Positions 6,827 through 13,820 of a stretch of DNA of 15,172 nucleotides are shown here, piece after piece. The notes under the pieces are model-generated. The model searched no databases and was not told the DNA's origin. It saw only the letters and a list, made by a program, of their open reading frames with translations. The number at the start of each line of letters is the position of its first letter. The stretch's first letter is position 1. Position numbers and translations under genes: made by a program. This stretch comes from CAWKDC01 sp044445605 (GTDB lineage: Bacteria; Pseudomonadota; Gammaproteobacteria; JABCZS01): positions 1 through 15,172 of the forward strand of contig JBIOEA010000041.1 in the NCBI GenBank assembly GCA_044445605.1, in the 5' to 3' direction.

Positions 6827-7996
6827 ATGTCTGTCGTCAATTTAATGTTAAAACCTGGTTTTGCCAAGCCATTATGGGCAGGGAACCCTTTTGTTTACCC
6901 TCGTGCCTTGGTGATGCCTGCGTCTGAGCCTGAGCTCGGCCAATGTGTCACCGTGACCGATGCCGACAAGACGCCGATTGGTTTTGGGGTATACAACCCG
7001 AACTCCCTCTACCGCGTTCGGATTTTAGGTTGGGCATCAGAAAATTTGAGCTCATTGGATGCCATTATCCGTCATCGCCTGAATCAAGCAAAAACTCTCC
7101 GTGATGCTTTCATTGACCCTGCTTATACTACTGCTTATCGTCTTTTAAATAGCGAAGGGGATAACCTATCGGGCGTAACGATCGATATGTACGGTAAAGT
7201 AGGGGTGATCGCCATCAGCGGCGCTTGGGCTGTCATCCATTTAGATACTCTCAAAGCAGCTTGCCAAGCCGTCTTCCCGGACGTCACGTTCATCGTGCGT
7301 TTTCAGTCCAAGCCGTTATCTCAAGAAGGCATGACAGCGTTGCCTAAATTAGATAACCCTGCACCGACGATCGAAGTGATTGAGAATGATGTGAAATACG
7401 CGATCGATTTTGCCACGGCGCAAAAAACCGGTTTTTACTGTGATCAACGTGATACGCGAATGCTTGTGCGCACGTGTGCTAAAGGCCGTCGAGTGTTGGA
7501 TACCTTCTGTTACACGGGTGGTTTCAGTTTAAATGCCGCACTGGGTGGCGCAACCGCGGTCCTGGGGATCGATTCCTCTGAGCACGCCATTGCCCTCGCT
7601 CAAAAGAATGCGGCGTTGAACAACCTTACTCAAGTGACGTTTGAAGAAAACGATGCGATGAAGGCGATTCAAGAACATACCGGCTATGATTTCATTATTT
7701 TAGATCCGCCTAAATTGGCACCAAGCCGCCAACACGTGGAAAAAGCAAAATCACATTATTTGAAATTGAATCGTGAAGCGATTGCGCATTTACCGAGTGA
7801 TGGGTTTTTGTTAACGTGCAGTTGCTCGAGCGCCATGGACATAACGCTTTTCAAGCGTTTATTGTTAGAAGCCGCGATGGGTGCTAAGCGTCAGATTCAA
7901 ATCGTGACAACCGGTGGCAGTGGGCCTGATCATCCGGTGAACCCTGCGTATCTCGAAAGTGAATATTTAAAATGGGTGTTGGTGAGGGTATTGTAG
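6827..7996 (+). CDS. rlmI: Class I SAM-dependent 23S rRNA methyltransferase, RlmI-like
   Basis: A 389-residue cytoplasmic methyltransferase of the COG1092 family; E. coli RlmI makes m5C1962 in 23S rRNA. The N-terminal ~75 residues form a PUA-like RNA-binding domain (LKPGFAKPLWAGNPFVYPRA). A central EEHEE-type domain with GDNLSGVTIDMYG follows. The Rossmann fold starts at about 200 with KTGFYCDQRDTR. The SAM motif I is LDTFCYTGGFSLNAA, the acidic ribose-binding residue is in GIDSSE, and motif IV is ILDPPKLAPS. CSCSSAM at about 336-342 holds the catalytic cysteine expected of m5C enzymes. GAGG lies 5 nt before the ATG. The gene is convergent with the relaxase-like gene, 10 bp away, with no clear terminator between. 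Base specificity is inferred from family membership. Confidence 0.88.
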   Translation: MSVVNLMLKPGFAKPLWAGNPFVYPRALVMPASEPELGQCVTVTDADKTPIGFGVYNPNSLYRVRILGWASENLSSLDAIIRHRLNQAKTLRDAFIDPAYTTAYRLLNSEGDNLSGVTIDMYGKVGVIAISGAWAVIHLDTLKAACQAVFPDVTFIVRFQSKPLSQEGMTALPKLDNPAPTIEVIENDVKYAIDFATAQKTGFYCDQRDTRMLVRTCAKGRRVLDTFCYTGGFSLNAALGGATAVLGIDSSEHAIALAQKNAALNNLTQVTFEENDAMKAIQEHTGYDFIILDPPKLAPSRQHVEKAKSHYLKLNREAIAHLPSDGFLLTCSCSSAMDITLFKRLLLEAAMGAKRQIQIVTTGGSGPDHPVNPAYLESEYLKWVLVRVL

Positions 7997-8006
7997 GAGC
8001 GAAACA

Positions 8007-9398
8007 TCAAAACTTCCCCTTCTTAGGAAGAATCGGCTTTTCATGTAACTTCGCATATATTTGTCGCAACACCGGCCATTGAGCTTCTTCTTTCGCTTTA
8101 TCGATTTTCGTTTGATCCTGTGCTCTAACTTGTTTTTCAGCTTCTTTCTGATAGGTCGCGATCATTTGTTCGCTGCGACGATAGCTGGATTGCGCCTTCA
8201 CCACATATTCGGTTTGCGTGGGTATTTCTTTGGCAAACAACGCCTTGGGGTTTTTAACGATCAAACCTTCCAGCTGATGCGAAGCATCACCCGGGAACTG
8301 TGATTTATAGCGTTGCATTTTTGATTGCGCCATCATCGGCAAGTGCATAAAGGCACGCAAGACATCGCGTTTAGAATACAAGCGATGTTCCGCTTTAAAT
8401 TTATTGAAAATAGCAGGATTGATCAGCAACACACCCTCGCGCGTCATGAAAATCGCTGAATTGGCTTTATTAATCGCAATCGTGTTATTCGCAATGCCCT
8501 TACGTAGCCAGATTAAAAATTGTTCGCCCAGCGCCCGTTCTGTTGCTAATTGGGTCTGAATCATTTCCCAGCGATCATTGCTGGTTTTTCTGAGAAAACG
8601 ATCCAGAAGATTATCGATTTCTTCTTGAGGATGAATTTCGGGATGCTCGTCCGGATGTTTTTCAACCGTTTGTAATTGGTGTTCAAGCCATTCTTCTAAA
8701 AATGCCAAGGCGGCATAGAAGAGTGTGGGATGTTCATATTCGCCTTCGCCATTCAGCATCAATACCCATTGTTCGAACGCATCTGGGTTGCTCATGATCC
8801 AGTACAAACCATCGGGTGGCATGAGCCGGGAGGCAATCGTTAAATGGTATCCTGCGAATGTCTGCGTTTCGCCGCCAATTTTGTTAATGCGATAGTATTC
8901 GCCTTGATAATCAAGCCCGCCGATCAATGGGTCCCATTTGCACGTGGGGACGCCTGATTCGCTGCACAGGGAAATATCATATTGTGAAATCAAATCACCC
9001 ACGCGGGATAGCAGCATGCCGGTGAACATCACATAATTCCATAAGGATTTTTCATTATCGGTGACGCGGTTAAGTATTTCGCCCGCAAGCACGTAAGGTT
9101 CGCGCAATACAATCAGCGTTGAAGCGAGGGCCAGTTGTCTATCGAGCCAAGAAAGACGACGACTTTTAAGGCTGGGAATGTTTTGTACAAACTGGGCATA
9201 GGATTCAATCAGTTGAAGATACAGTGTATTGAAGTATTCAGGCGGTGCACCGCTTTGCCGACGTACCTGATCCACCGAATCATTCCGTTCACCAACAGAC
9301 AGTAATTCATCTGCCGATAAAACGCTGTGCACGCGATCGTATACAAAGGAGTCATCATCGGATCGACCCAGTCTGAAGCTATATTTTGGTGTTTTCAT
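8007..9398 (-). CDS. Degenerate TraI/MobH-relaxase-like protein (TraI_2 domain), function unknown
   Basis: A 463-residue soluble protein that I read as a divergent relative of the MobH relaxases found in integrative elements. Residues about 52-215 follow the TraI_2 N-terminal domain: PEYFNTLYLQLIESYAQFVQNIP, then WNYVMFTGMLLSRVGDLI where active members have a LLHDxGK motif, then CKWDPLIG, YYRINK and MPPDGLYWIMSNPDAFEQWV. The HD-type dyad at 131-132 is Ser-Arg, and the usual His-rich segment after NIP is KSRRLSWLDRQ, so metal binding is probably lost. Residues about 291-400 resemble the TraI_2 C-terminal domain (EQFLIWLRKGIANNTIAIN, EGVLLINPAIFNKF). The last 55 residues are a charged, probably coiled-coil tail. 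It lies 16 bp after bamD on the same strand and is probably co-transcribed. Its only nearby SD (GTGAGG) is about 15 nt upstream. No other transfer genes are present. The family call is from memory of motifs and needs a profile search. Confidence 0.6.
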   Translation of the reverse strand: MKTPKYSFRLGRSDDDSFVYDRVHSVLSADELLSVGERNDSVDQVRRQSGAPPEYFNTLYLQLIESYAQFVQNIPSLKSRRLSWLDRQLALASTLIVLREPYVLAGEILNRVTDNEKSLWNYVMFTGMLLSRVGDLISQYDISLCSESGVPTCKWDPLIGGLDYQGEYYRINKIGGETQTFAGYHLTIASRLMPPDGLYWIMSNPDAFEQWVLMLNGEGEYEHPTLFYAALAFLEEWLEHQLQTVEKHPDEHPEIHPQEEIDNLLDRFLRKTSNDRWEMIQTQLATERALGEQFLIWLRKGIANNTIAINKANSAIFMTREGVLLINPAIFNKFKAEHRLYSKRDVLRAFMHLPMMAQSKMQRYKSQFPGDASHQLEGLIVKNPKALFAKEIPTQTEYVVKAQSSYRRSEQMIATYQKEAEKQVRAQDQTKIDKAKEEAQWPVLRQIYAKLHEKPILPKKGKF

Positions 9399-9414
9399 GG
9401 TTCAACATGAGTCC

Positions 9415-10173
9415 TCACGTTCCTTGTGAATATTCCCCGGTAGAGGCTTGCGCCACTTCGCCAGCATCCTTGCTAAGGCGTTCGAGTTGAAGTTTGTCGT
9501 AAGCGTCCGCCATGATTTCCAGGGCTTCAAGACTCGCGGGTGTCTGTGGGTATGCTTCTAACACGGTTTGTGCGCGATTCGCAGAGGCTAAATAGGCGCC
9601 GCGTCTATAATAGTAACGTGCCACATGCATTTCAGAGTCGGCTATTTCATTGCGGATGGCAATCATGCGTTGACGCGCATCTGGTGCATAGAAGCTGTCA
9701 GGGTAACGCGCCACGAACTCATCATAATATTCAAAGGCTTCACGGTAATCGCTCATGTCACGTTGCGTGAGGTCGAGCGGTAAAAAGCGCGCCACAAACC
9801 CAACACTTTCTGTCGACTTGATAAGGCCTCTCATATAATATGGGTAATCAATGTATTTGCTGGAAGGATGCAGACGGATAAAGCGATCGGCAGCTCTTAG
9901 CGCAGAAGGTTGTTCGTTTCGACGGTAATAGGCATAGATAATATTCAGGTGGGTGTTTTCAATGTTATCGCCGAAGGGGTATTGTCTGTCTAGGCTTTCA
10001 TAGGCTTCAATGGCTTTAGAATAACGTTTCTTTTGAAGCGCTTCCGTCGCTTGTGTATAAATTTTATCTTCAGGGACATCTTGGTAAGGGTCCTTTTTTC
10101 CCTTGGAACTACAGCCTATCAGCAGGATGCTGCAGCACAATACAATGAAGAGACTCAACTTATTGCGGTTCAT
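9415..10173 (-). CDS. bamD: Outer membrane protein assembly factor BamD (lipoprotein)
   Basis: BamD is the essential lipoprotein partner of BamA in the BAM complex, which inserts beta-barrel proteins into the outer membrane. The 252-residue protein begins with a lipoprotein signal and lipobox LLIGC, with Cys21 lipidated. Tetratricopeptide-like helical repeats follow: IYTQATEALQKKRYSKAIEAYESLDRQYPFG, the conserved SALRAADRFIRLHPSS, YPYYMRGLIK and the YDEFVARYPDS repeat, then MHVARYYYRRGAYLASANRAQTVLEAYPQT. The family-typical PLDLTQRD segment is present. The length matches E. coli BamD (245). An AAGGG ribosome binding site lies about 7 nt before the ATG on the minus strand. The divergent neighbour is rluD, as in many gammaproteobacteria. 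A MITE-like element sits 44 bp upstream, so its promoter may lie at the edge of that element (TATTATACT near 10208-10216). Confidence 0.97.
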   Translation of the reverse strand: MNRNKLSLFIVLCCSILLIGCSSKGKKDPYQDVPEDKIYTQATEALQKKRYSKAIEAYESLDRQYPFGDNIENTHLNIIYAYYRRNEQPSALRAADRFIRLHPSSKYIDYPYYMRGLIKSTESVGFVARFLPLDLTQRDMSDYREAFEYYDEFVARYPDSFYAPDARQRMIAIRNEIADSEMHVARYYYRRGAYLASANRAQTVLEAYPQTPASLEALEIMADAYDKLQLERLSKDAGEVAQASTGEYSQGT

Positions 10174-10217
10174 GATTTACCCTTATATACACTACCCAGA
10201 ACACGCAGTATAATAGC

Positions 10218-10341
10218 ACAGGACTTACGCAAAACGTGCCTCACTGTGTTAAAAAGCTCCTCAAAATGCTCACATAGTACCCCTATGCTGCGCTTTTTCG
10301 TCGCTTTTTGCCTTGTGATCCACGTGTTGCGGGTGTCCTGT
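10218..10341. mobile_element. MITE-like palindromic element between bamD and rluD
   Basis: The outer 21 bp are inverted repeats with 17 of 21 matches: the left arm (10218-10238) begins ACAGGAC and ends AACGTG, and the right arm (10321-10341) reads inward from GTCCTGT to CACGTG. The symmetry continues to AAAAAGC at 10251-10257, mirrored by GCTTTTT at 10303-10309, with a second GCTTTTT at 10292-10298. The centre holds CATAG (10273-10277) and CTATG (10283-10287). The whole unit can fold into one long hairpin and has no credible protein. I see no clear target-site duplication, and no second copy in the window. It occupies most of the 202-bp divergent promoter gap, so it probably contributes to expression of one or both genes. 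Confidence 0.65.
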
Positions 10342-10375
10342 CCTCGTGTAATTCCCATTTTTTTAAGTAGTTATT

Positions 10376-11347
10376 ATGAATGAAACGATAGAAGCCCATT
10401 TTGTGATCGAAGACGCCCAAGCAGGGCGGCGGCTTGATCAGGTGTTAACTGAATTACTGTCTGTGCATTCGCGTGGACGGGTGCAAAGCTGGATTGAAGC
10501 AGGCCAGGTGACTGTCAACGGTAAAGTGGTAGCGGTCAAGCAGCGGTTATGGGAGGGCGATAAGATTGATGTTGCCGTGGTGTTGGCGATTGAAACTGAG
10601 GATCAGGGCGAGGATATGCCGCTCAATATTGTTTATGCCGATGATTCCGTGATCGTGATCAATAAGCCGGCCGGGTTGGTTGTCCACCCGGGAGCAGGCA
10701 TTCGTGAAGGCACCTTGATGAATGCGTTGTTATACCATTATCCTGAATTGGCACATCTTCCGAGAGCGGGGATAGTGCATCGTTTGGACAAAGACACGAC
10801 GGGGCTGATGGTGATTGCGCGCACGGTGGAAGCGCACACTGCATTGGTTGAAGCGTTGCAAGAACGGAACGTGAAGCGAACCTATCTGGCTATCACGCAA
10901 GGGGTGCTGCGGTCATCAGGCACGGTCGAAACAAACATGGGGCGCCATCCTAAAAACCGGGTGAAGATGGCTGTGCTGGATGAAGGTAAGCATGCGGTGA
11001 CGCACTATCACATATTAGAGCGGTTATTTGCGCATACGTATGTACAGTGTGATTTAGAAACGGGGCGCACGCATCAGATACGCGTACACATGGCGCACTT
11101 AGGCTATTCTCTGTTGGGAGATCCTGTCTATGGCCCTGCGCAAACGCGCATGAAAGGATTGCAGCCGGAGACGATTGCGGCAGTGCAGGGGTTTAAGCGT
11201 CAAGCATTGCATGCGACGTTATTGGCATTCGAGCACCCCGAGACGGGCGAGTGGGTAGAATTCAAAGCCGAGCTGCCACAGGATATGGCCGAATTATTAG
11301 CGATATTACGGAAGGATAATCCCCATGTTCCCCATCATTCAACCTGA
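10376..11347 (+). CDS. rluD: 23S rRNA pseudouridine synthase RluD
   Basis: RluD converts uridines in helix 69 of 23S rRNA (E. coli 1911, 1915, 1917) to pseudouridine, which supports late 50S assembly. The 323 residues begin with an S4-type RNA-binding domain (about 17-75: GRRLDQVLTEL, SRGRVQSWIEAGQVTVNGK). The catalytic domain follows: VINKPAGLVVHPGAG, AGIVHRLDKDTTGLMVIA with catalytic Asp138, and TGRTHQIRVHMAHLGYSLLGDPVYG. The length and Asp position match E. coli RluD (326, D139). The ribosome binding site is weak (AAGTAG, 5 nt before the ATG). The gene overlaps pgeF by 23 nt, so translation is probably coupled. No clean promoter is seen; the MITE-like element lies directly upstream. RluC is excluded by the pgeF neighbour and by the S4/catalytic layout. 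Confidence 0.95.
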   Translation: MNETIEAHFVIEDAQAGRRLDQVLTELLSVHSRGRVQSWIEAGQVTVNGKVVAVKQRLWEGDKIDVAVVLAIETEDQGEDMPLNIVYADDSVIVINKPAGLVVHPGAGIREGTLMNALLYHYPELAHLPRAGIVHRLDKDTTGLMVIARTVEAHTALVEALQERNVKRTYLAITQGVLRSSGTVETNMGRHPKNRVKMAVLDEGKHAVTHYHILERLFAHTYVQCDLETGRTHQIRVHMAHLGYSLLGDPVYGPAQTRMKGLQPETIAAVQGFKRQALHATLLAFEHPETGEWVEFKAELPQDMAELLAILRKDNPHVPHHST

Positions 11348-12047
11348 TTGGCCAGCGCCGAAAAACGTTCATGGATTCACGACGACGCGGATGGGCGGTG
11401 TGAGCCAAAGCCCGTATGACACCTTCAATTTAGGCATCCACGTCAATGATAATCCGGATGATGTCATTAAGAATCGCGCGATATTGCGCGAACAATTACC
11501 GTCGGAGCCTTTCTGGTTGTCGCAGCAACATACCACGATCGCATTGGAACTGGCGCCGTTTGCTGAACCGCCGCGTGCTGATGCGAGTTACACGCGGGAG
11601 CCGAATAAAGTGTGTGCGGTGATGACGGCAGATTGTTTGCCGATATTGGTATGCGATAAAAAAGGCACGATCGTGAGTGCGATCCATGCCGGGTGGCGCG
11701 GATTGGCGACGGGAATATTGCCGTTGACGTTGGATGCCTTAGAAATACCCGCAGAAGAAACGTTGGTATGGTTGGGCCCAGCGATTGGGCCGACGGCGTT
11801 TGAATTACGTGAAGATGTCCGTCATGCGTTTTTGTCGAATCATATGGCCGACGAAACGCATTTTAAGGTGTTTGAAGATCGCTTCTTAGGTGATATGGTC
11901 GCGATGGCAAGATGGCAGTGTGCCAAGCGTGGCATAACGAATGTATATGGTGGCGGATTGTGCACTGTGTCCGATCCTGAGCGGTTTTTTTCATTCAGAC
12001 GCGATGGGGAAACGGGACGGATGGCGACATTAATATGGATAGCGTGA
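11325..12047 (+). CDS. pgeF: Peptidoglycan editing factor PgeF (YfiH, multicopper polyphenol oxidase family)
   Basis: Members of this family (DUF152, laccase-like fold) were first called polyphenol oxidases. E. coli YfiH/PgeF is now linked to removing wrongly incorporated L-Ser in peptidoglycan stem peptides, and homologues include purine nucleoside phosphorylases such as FAMIN. The 240 residues show FTTTRMGGVSQSPYDTFNLG at 18-37. The three zinc ligands are present: His69 in QQHTT, Cys104 in TADCLPILV, and His121 in HAGWRGLATG. GPAIGP and the C-terminal YGGGLCTVSDPERFFSFRRDG are also typical. The start lies inside rluD (23-nt overlap), an arrangement often seen in gammaproteobacteria. The next gene starts 11 bp after its stop. 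All key residues are intact. Confidence 0.95.
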   Translation: MFPIIQPDWPAPKNVHGFTTTRMGGVSQSPYDTFNLGIHVNDNPDDVIKNRAILREQLPSEPFWLSQQHTTIALELAPFAEPPRADASYTREPNKVCAVMTADCLPILVCDKKGTIVSAIHAGWRGLATGILPLTLDALEIPAEETLVWLGPAIGPTAFELREDVRHAFLSNHMADETHFKVFEDRFLGDMVAMARWQCAKRGITNVYGGGLCTVSDPERFFSFRRDGETGRMATLIWIA

Positions 12048-12058
12048 GAGGTAGTGCT

Positions 12059-12619
12059 ATGATGAGAGTGATAAGCGTCATGATGATGACATTTGTTTTA
12101 TGTTCATTTGCAAAAGCGGAGAAATCGATGCCTACTGATGTGTATGGTTTTTCATTCAAAACATTGTATTCCCAAAAACCGATGCCACTCTCCGACTACA
12201 AGGGGAAGGTGTTATTGATAGTCAATACGGCTTCTGAATGTGGTTTTACAAAGCAATACGCGGCCTTGGAAGCGTTGTATCAGAAATACGAATCGCAAGG
12301 CTTAGTGATTATTGGCGTGCCGAGTAACGATTTTGGTGGCCAAGAGCCGGGCAGTGATCAAGAAATTGCGAATTTTTGTAGGATAAATTATGGGGTGACT
12401 TTCCCCATGACCGCTAAAGAAGTGGTGTCTGGCGAGCATGCGCATCCTTTTTATCTGTGGGCTCGGCAAGAACTGGGTTTTGGTAGTGCGCCAAAATGGA
12501 ATTTCCACAAATACTTAGTGGGTCGAGACGGTAAACTGATTGATTATTACTATTCCACCACATCACCCGATAGTAAAAAATTGATTAAAGCCATTGAGGC
12601 GGCACTTGCCAAGGCATAG
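12059..12619 (+). CDS. Glutathione peroxidase family protein, probably exported
   Basis: A thiol peroxidase that reduces hydroperoxides using a catalytic cysteine. From ATG 12059 it has 186 residues. This start has GAGAGG about 7 nt upstream; an in-frame ATG at 12035 would add 8 residues and break the signal peptide. Residues 1-20 look like a Sec signal (MMRVISVMMMTFVLCSFAKA), so the enzyme probably acts in the periplasm, whereas the common bacterial BtuE/Gpx form is cytoplasmic. The catalytic tetrad is complete: Cys61 in NTASECGFT (Cys, not selenocysteine), Gln95 in FGGQEPGS, and Trp147-Asn148 in KWNFHKYLV. It lacks any fused domain. The gene lies in a tight run between pgeF and coaBC, with 1 bp to the latter. 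The reductant (glutathione or thioredoxin) cannot be told from the sequence. Confidence 0.92.
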   Translation: MMRVISVMMMTFVLCSFAKAEKSMPTDVYGFSFKTLYSQKPMPLSDYKGKVLLIVNTASECGFTKQYAALEALYQKYESQGLVIIGVPSNDFGGQEPGSDQEIANFCRINYGVTFPMTAKEVVSGEHAHPFYLWARQELGFGSAPKWNFHKYLVGRDGKLIDYYYSTTSPDSKKLIKAIEAALAKA

Positions 12620-12620
12620 A

Positions 12621-13820
12621 ATGGCGACACTCCGAGGCAAAAGCATCCTAATAGGCATCACAGGCGGCATAGCGGCCTACAAGGTGCCCTATCTCATACG
12701 TGGATTAAAAGCCTTGGGCGCTGATGTACGGGTCATTCTGACGACTGCGGCCAAACAATTCGTCACACCTACCACCCTCCAAGCCATCAGTGGGCATCCT
12801 ATTCATGATGACTTATTTGACCCTACTCAAGAAGCAGCCATGGGGCATATTGATTTAGCCCGTTGGGCAGACCTTCTCTTGATCGCTCCAGCTACCGCTG
12901 ATTGCTTGGCACGGCTAGCCCATGGACATGCCAATGATTTACTCACCACGGTGTGCCTTGCAACCGAAGCACCCATTTTATTAGCACCTGCCATGAATCG
13001 AGTCATGTGGCAAAACCCTGCCACGCAAGCCAATATTGCCATATTAAAAGCGCGTCATGTTGATGTGCTTCCTATCGGTGACGGAGAACAAGCCTGCGGC
13101 GACATCGGCGAAGGACGAATGCTCGAACCCGATGCCATCATTGACCATCTACTCATGCGAGTTTCTGCTGGACCTTTACAAGGAAAAAAGATTCTGATCA
13201 CCGCAGGGCCAACACATGAAAAAATTGATCCTGTGCGTTTCATCAGCAACCCTAGCACAGGCAAAATGGGGTATGCCATTGCGATCGCTGCAGCCAGCAT
13301 GGGTGCGGACGTGACCCTTATATCTGGGCCAACCACATTACCTTCCCCCAAAGGTCTCCATACAGTGCGTGTTACTACTGCTTCTGACATGCAGGATGCA
13401 GTCATGCGATATGTGCACGATCAAGATATCTTCATTGCGGCAGCGGCAGTAGGAGATTATCGGACCGAAACCATTTCAACTCAAAAAATAAAAAAAACGA
13501 ACAGCCCATTATCCATCACATTGGTTCCAAACCCAGACATTTTAAAAGCAGTATCAGCACTGCCTAAGCGGCCCTTTTGCGTCGGATTTGCAGCGGAAAC
13601 GGAAGCACTATTAAAGAATGCTGCGAGTAAACTTGCGTCAAAAAATTTGGATATGATTTGCGTGAATGATGTGTCTGATCAAACCATTGGCTTTGGGAGC
13701 GATGAAAATGCATTAACAGTAATGACGCCGACGCTCGAATCACATTTGCCTAAACAACCCAAGCATATGCTTGCTAAAAAGTTACTACAGCTGATATCTG
13801 TAGAGAGTCAATATGAATAA
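12621..13820 (+). CDS. coaBC: Bifunctional phosphopantothenoylcysteine decarboxylase / phosphopantothenate-cysteine ligase
   Basis: CoaBC carries out two steps of coenzyme A synthesis: CTP-dependent joining of cysteine to 4'-phosphopantothenate (CoaB), then FMN-dependent decarboxylation (CoaC). I chose ATG 12621, one base after the previous stop, with AAGG 6 nt upstream; the frame extends to a TTG at 12594 inside the previous gene. CoaC spans residues 1-180: GITGGIAAYK, catalytic His76 in MGHIDLARWAD, PAMNRVMW, and Cys159 in ACGDIGEGRMLEP. CoaB follows from about 189: ITAGPTHEKIDPVRFISNPSTGKMG with Asn210, then AAAAVGDYR, KIKK and VGFAAETE. AVGDYR differs from the common AVADYR by one residue. 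The 399-residue length is normal. The MFS gene overlaps its 3' end by 8 nt. Confidence 0.96.
   Translation: MATLRGKSILIGITGGIAAYKVPYLIRGLKALGADVRVILTTAAKQFVTPTTLQAISGHPIHDDLFDPTQEAAMGHIDLARWADLLLIAPATADCLARLAHGHANDLLTTVCLATEAPILLAPAMNRVMWQNPATQANIAILKARHVDVLPIGDGEQACGDIGEGRMLEPDAIIDHLLMRVSAGPLQGKKILITAGPTHEKIDPVRFISNPSTGKMGYAIAIAAASMGADVTLISGPTTLPSPKGLHTVRVTTASDMQDAVMRYVHDQDIFIAAAAVGDYRTETISTQKIKKTNSPLSITLVPNPDILKAVSALPKRPFCVGFAAETEALLKNAASKLASKNLDMICVNDVSDQTIGFGSDENALTVMTPTLESHLPKQPKHMLAKKLLQLISVESQYE

Noticed and set aside
8012..8029. CTTCC/GGAAG hairpin near the convergent rlmI and relaxase-like 3' ends
   Set aside because: Five-base stem with an 8-nt loop, within coding sequence and without a T tract; too weak to call a terminator.
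10170..10358. 62-codon minus-strand frame upstream of bamD
   Set aside because: It lies almost wholly within the MITE-like palindrome and overlaps the bamD start; its coding look follows from the repeat. No good ribosome binding site.
12594..12620. TTG at 12594 as the coaBC start
   Set aside because: It would overlap the peroxidase gene by 26 nt and add residues not typical of CoaBC; ATG 12621 has an SD and gives the normal N-terminus.
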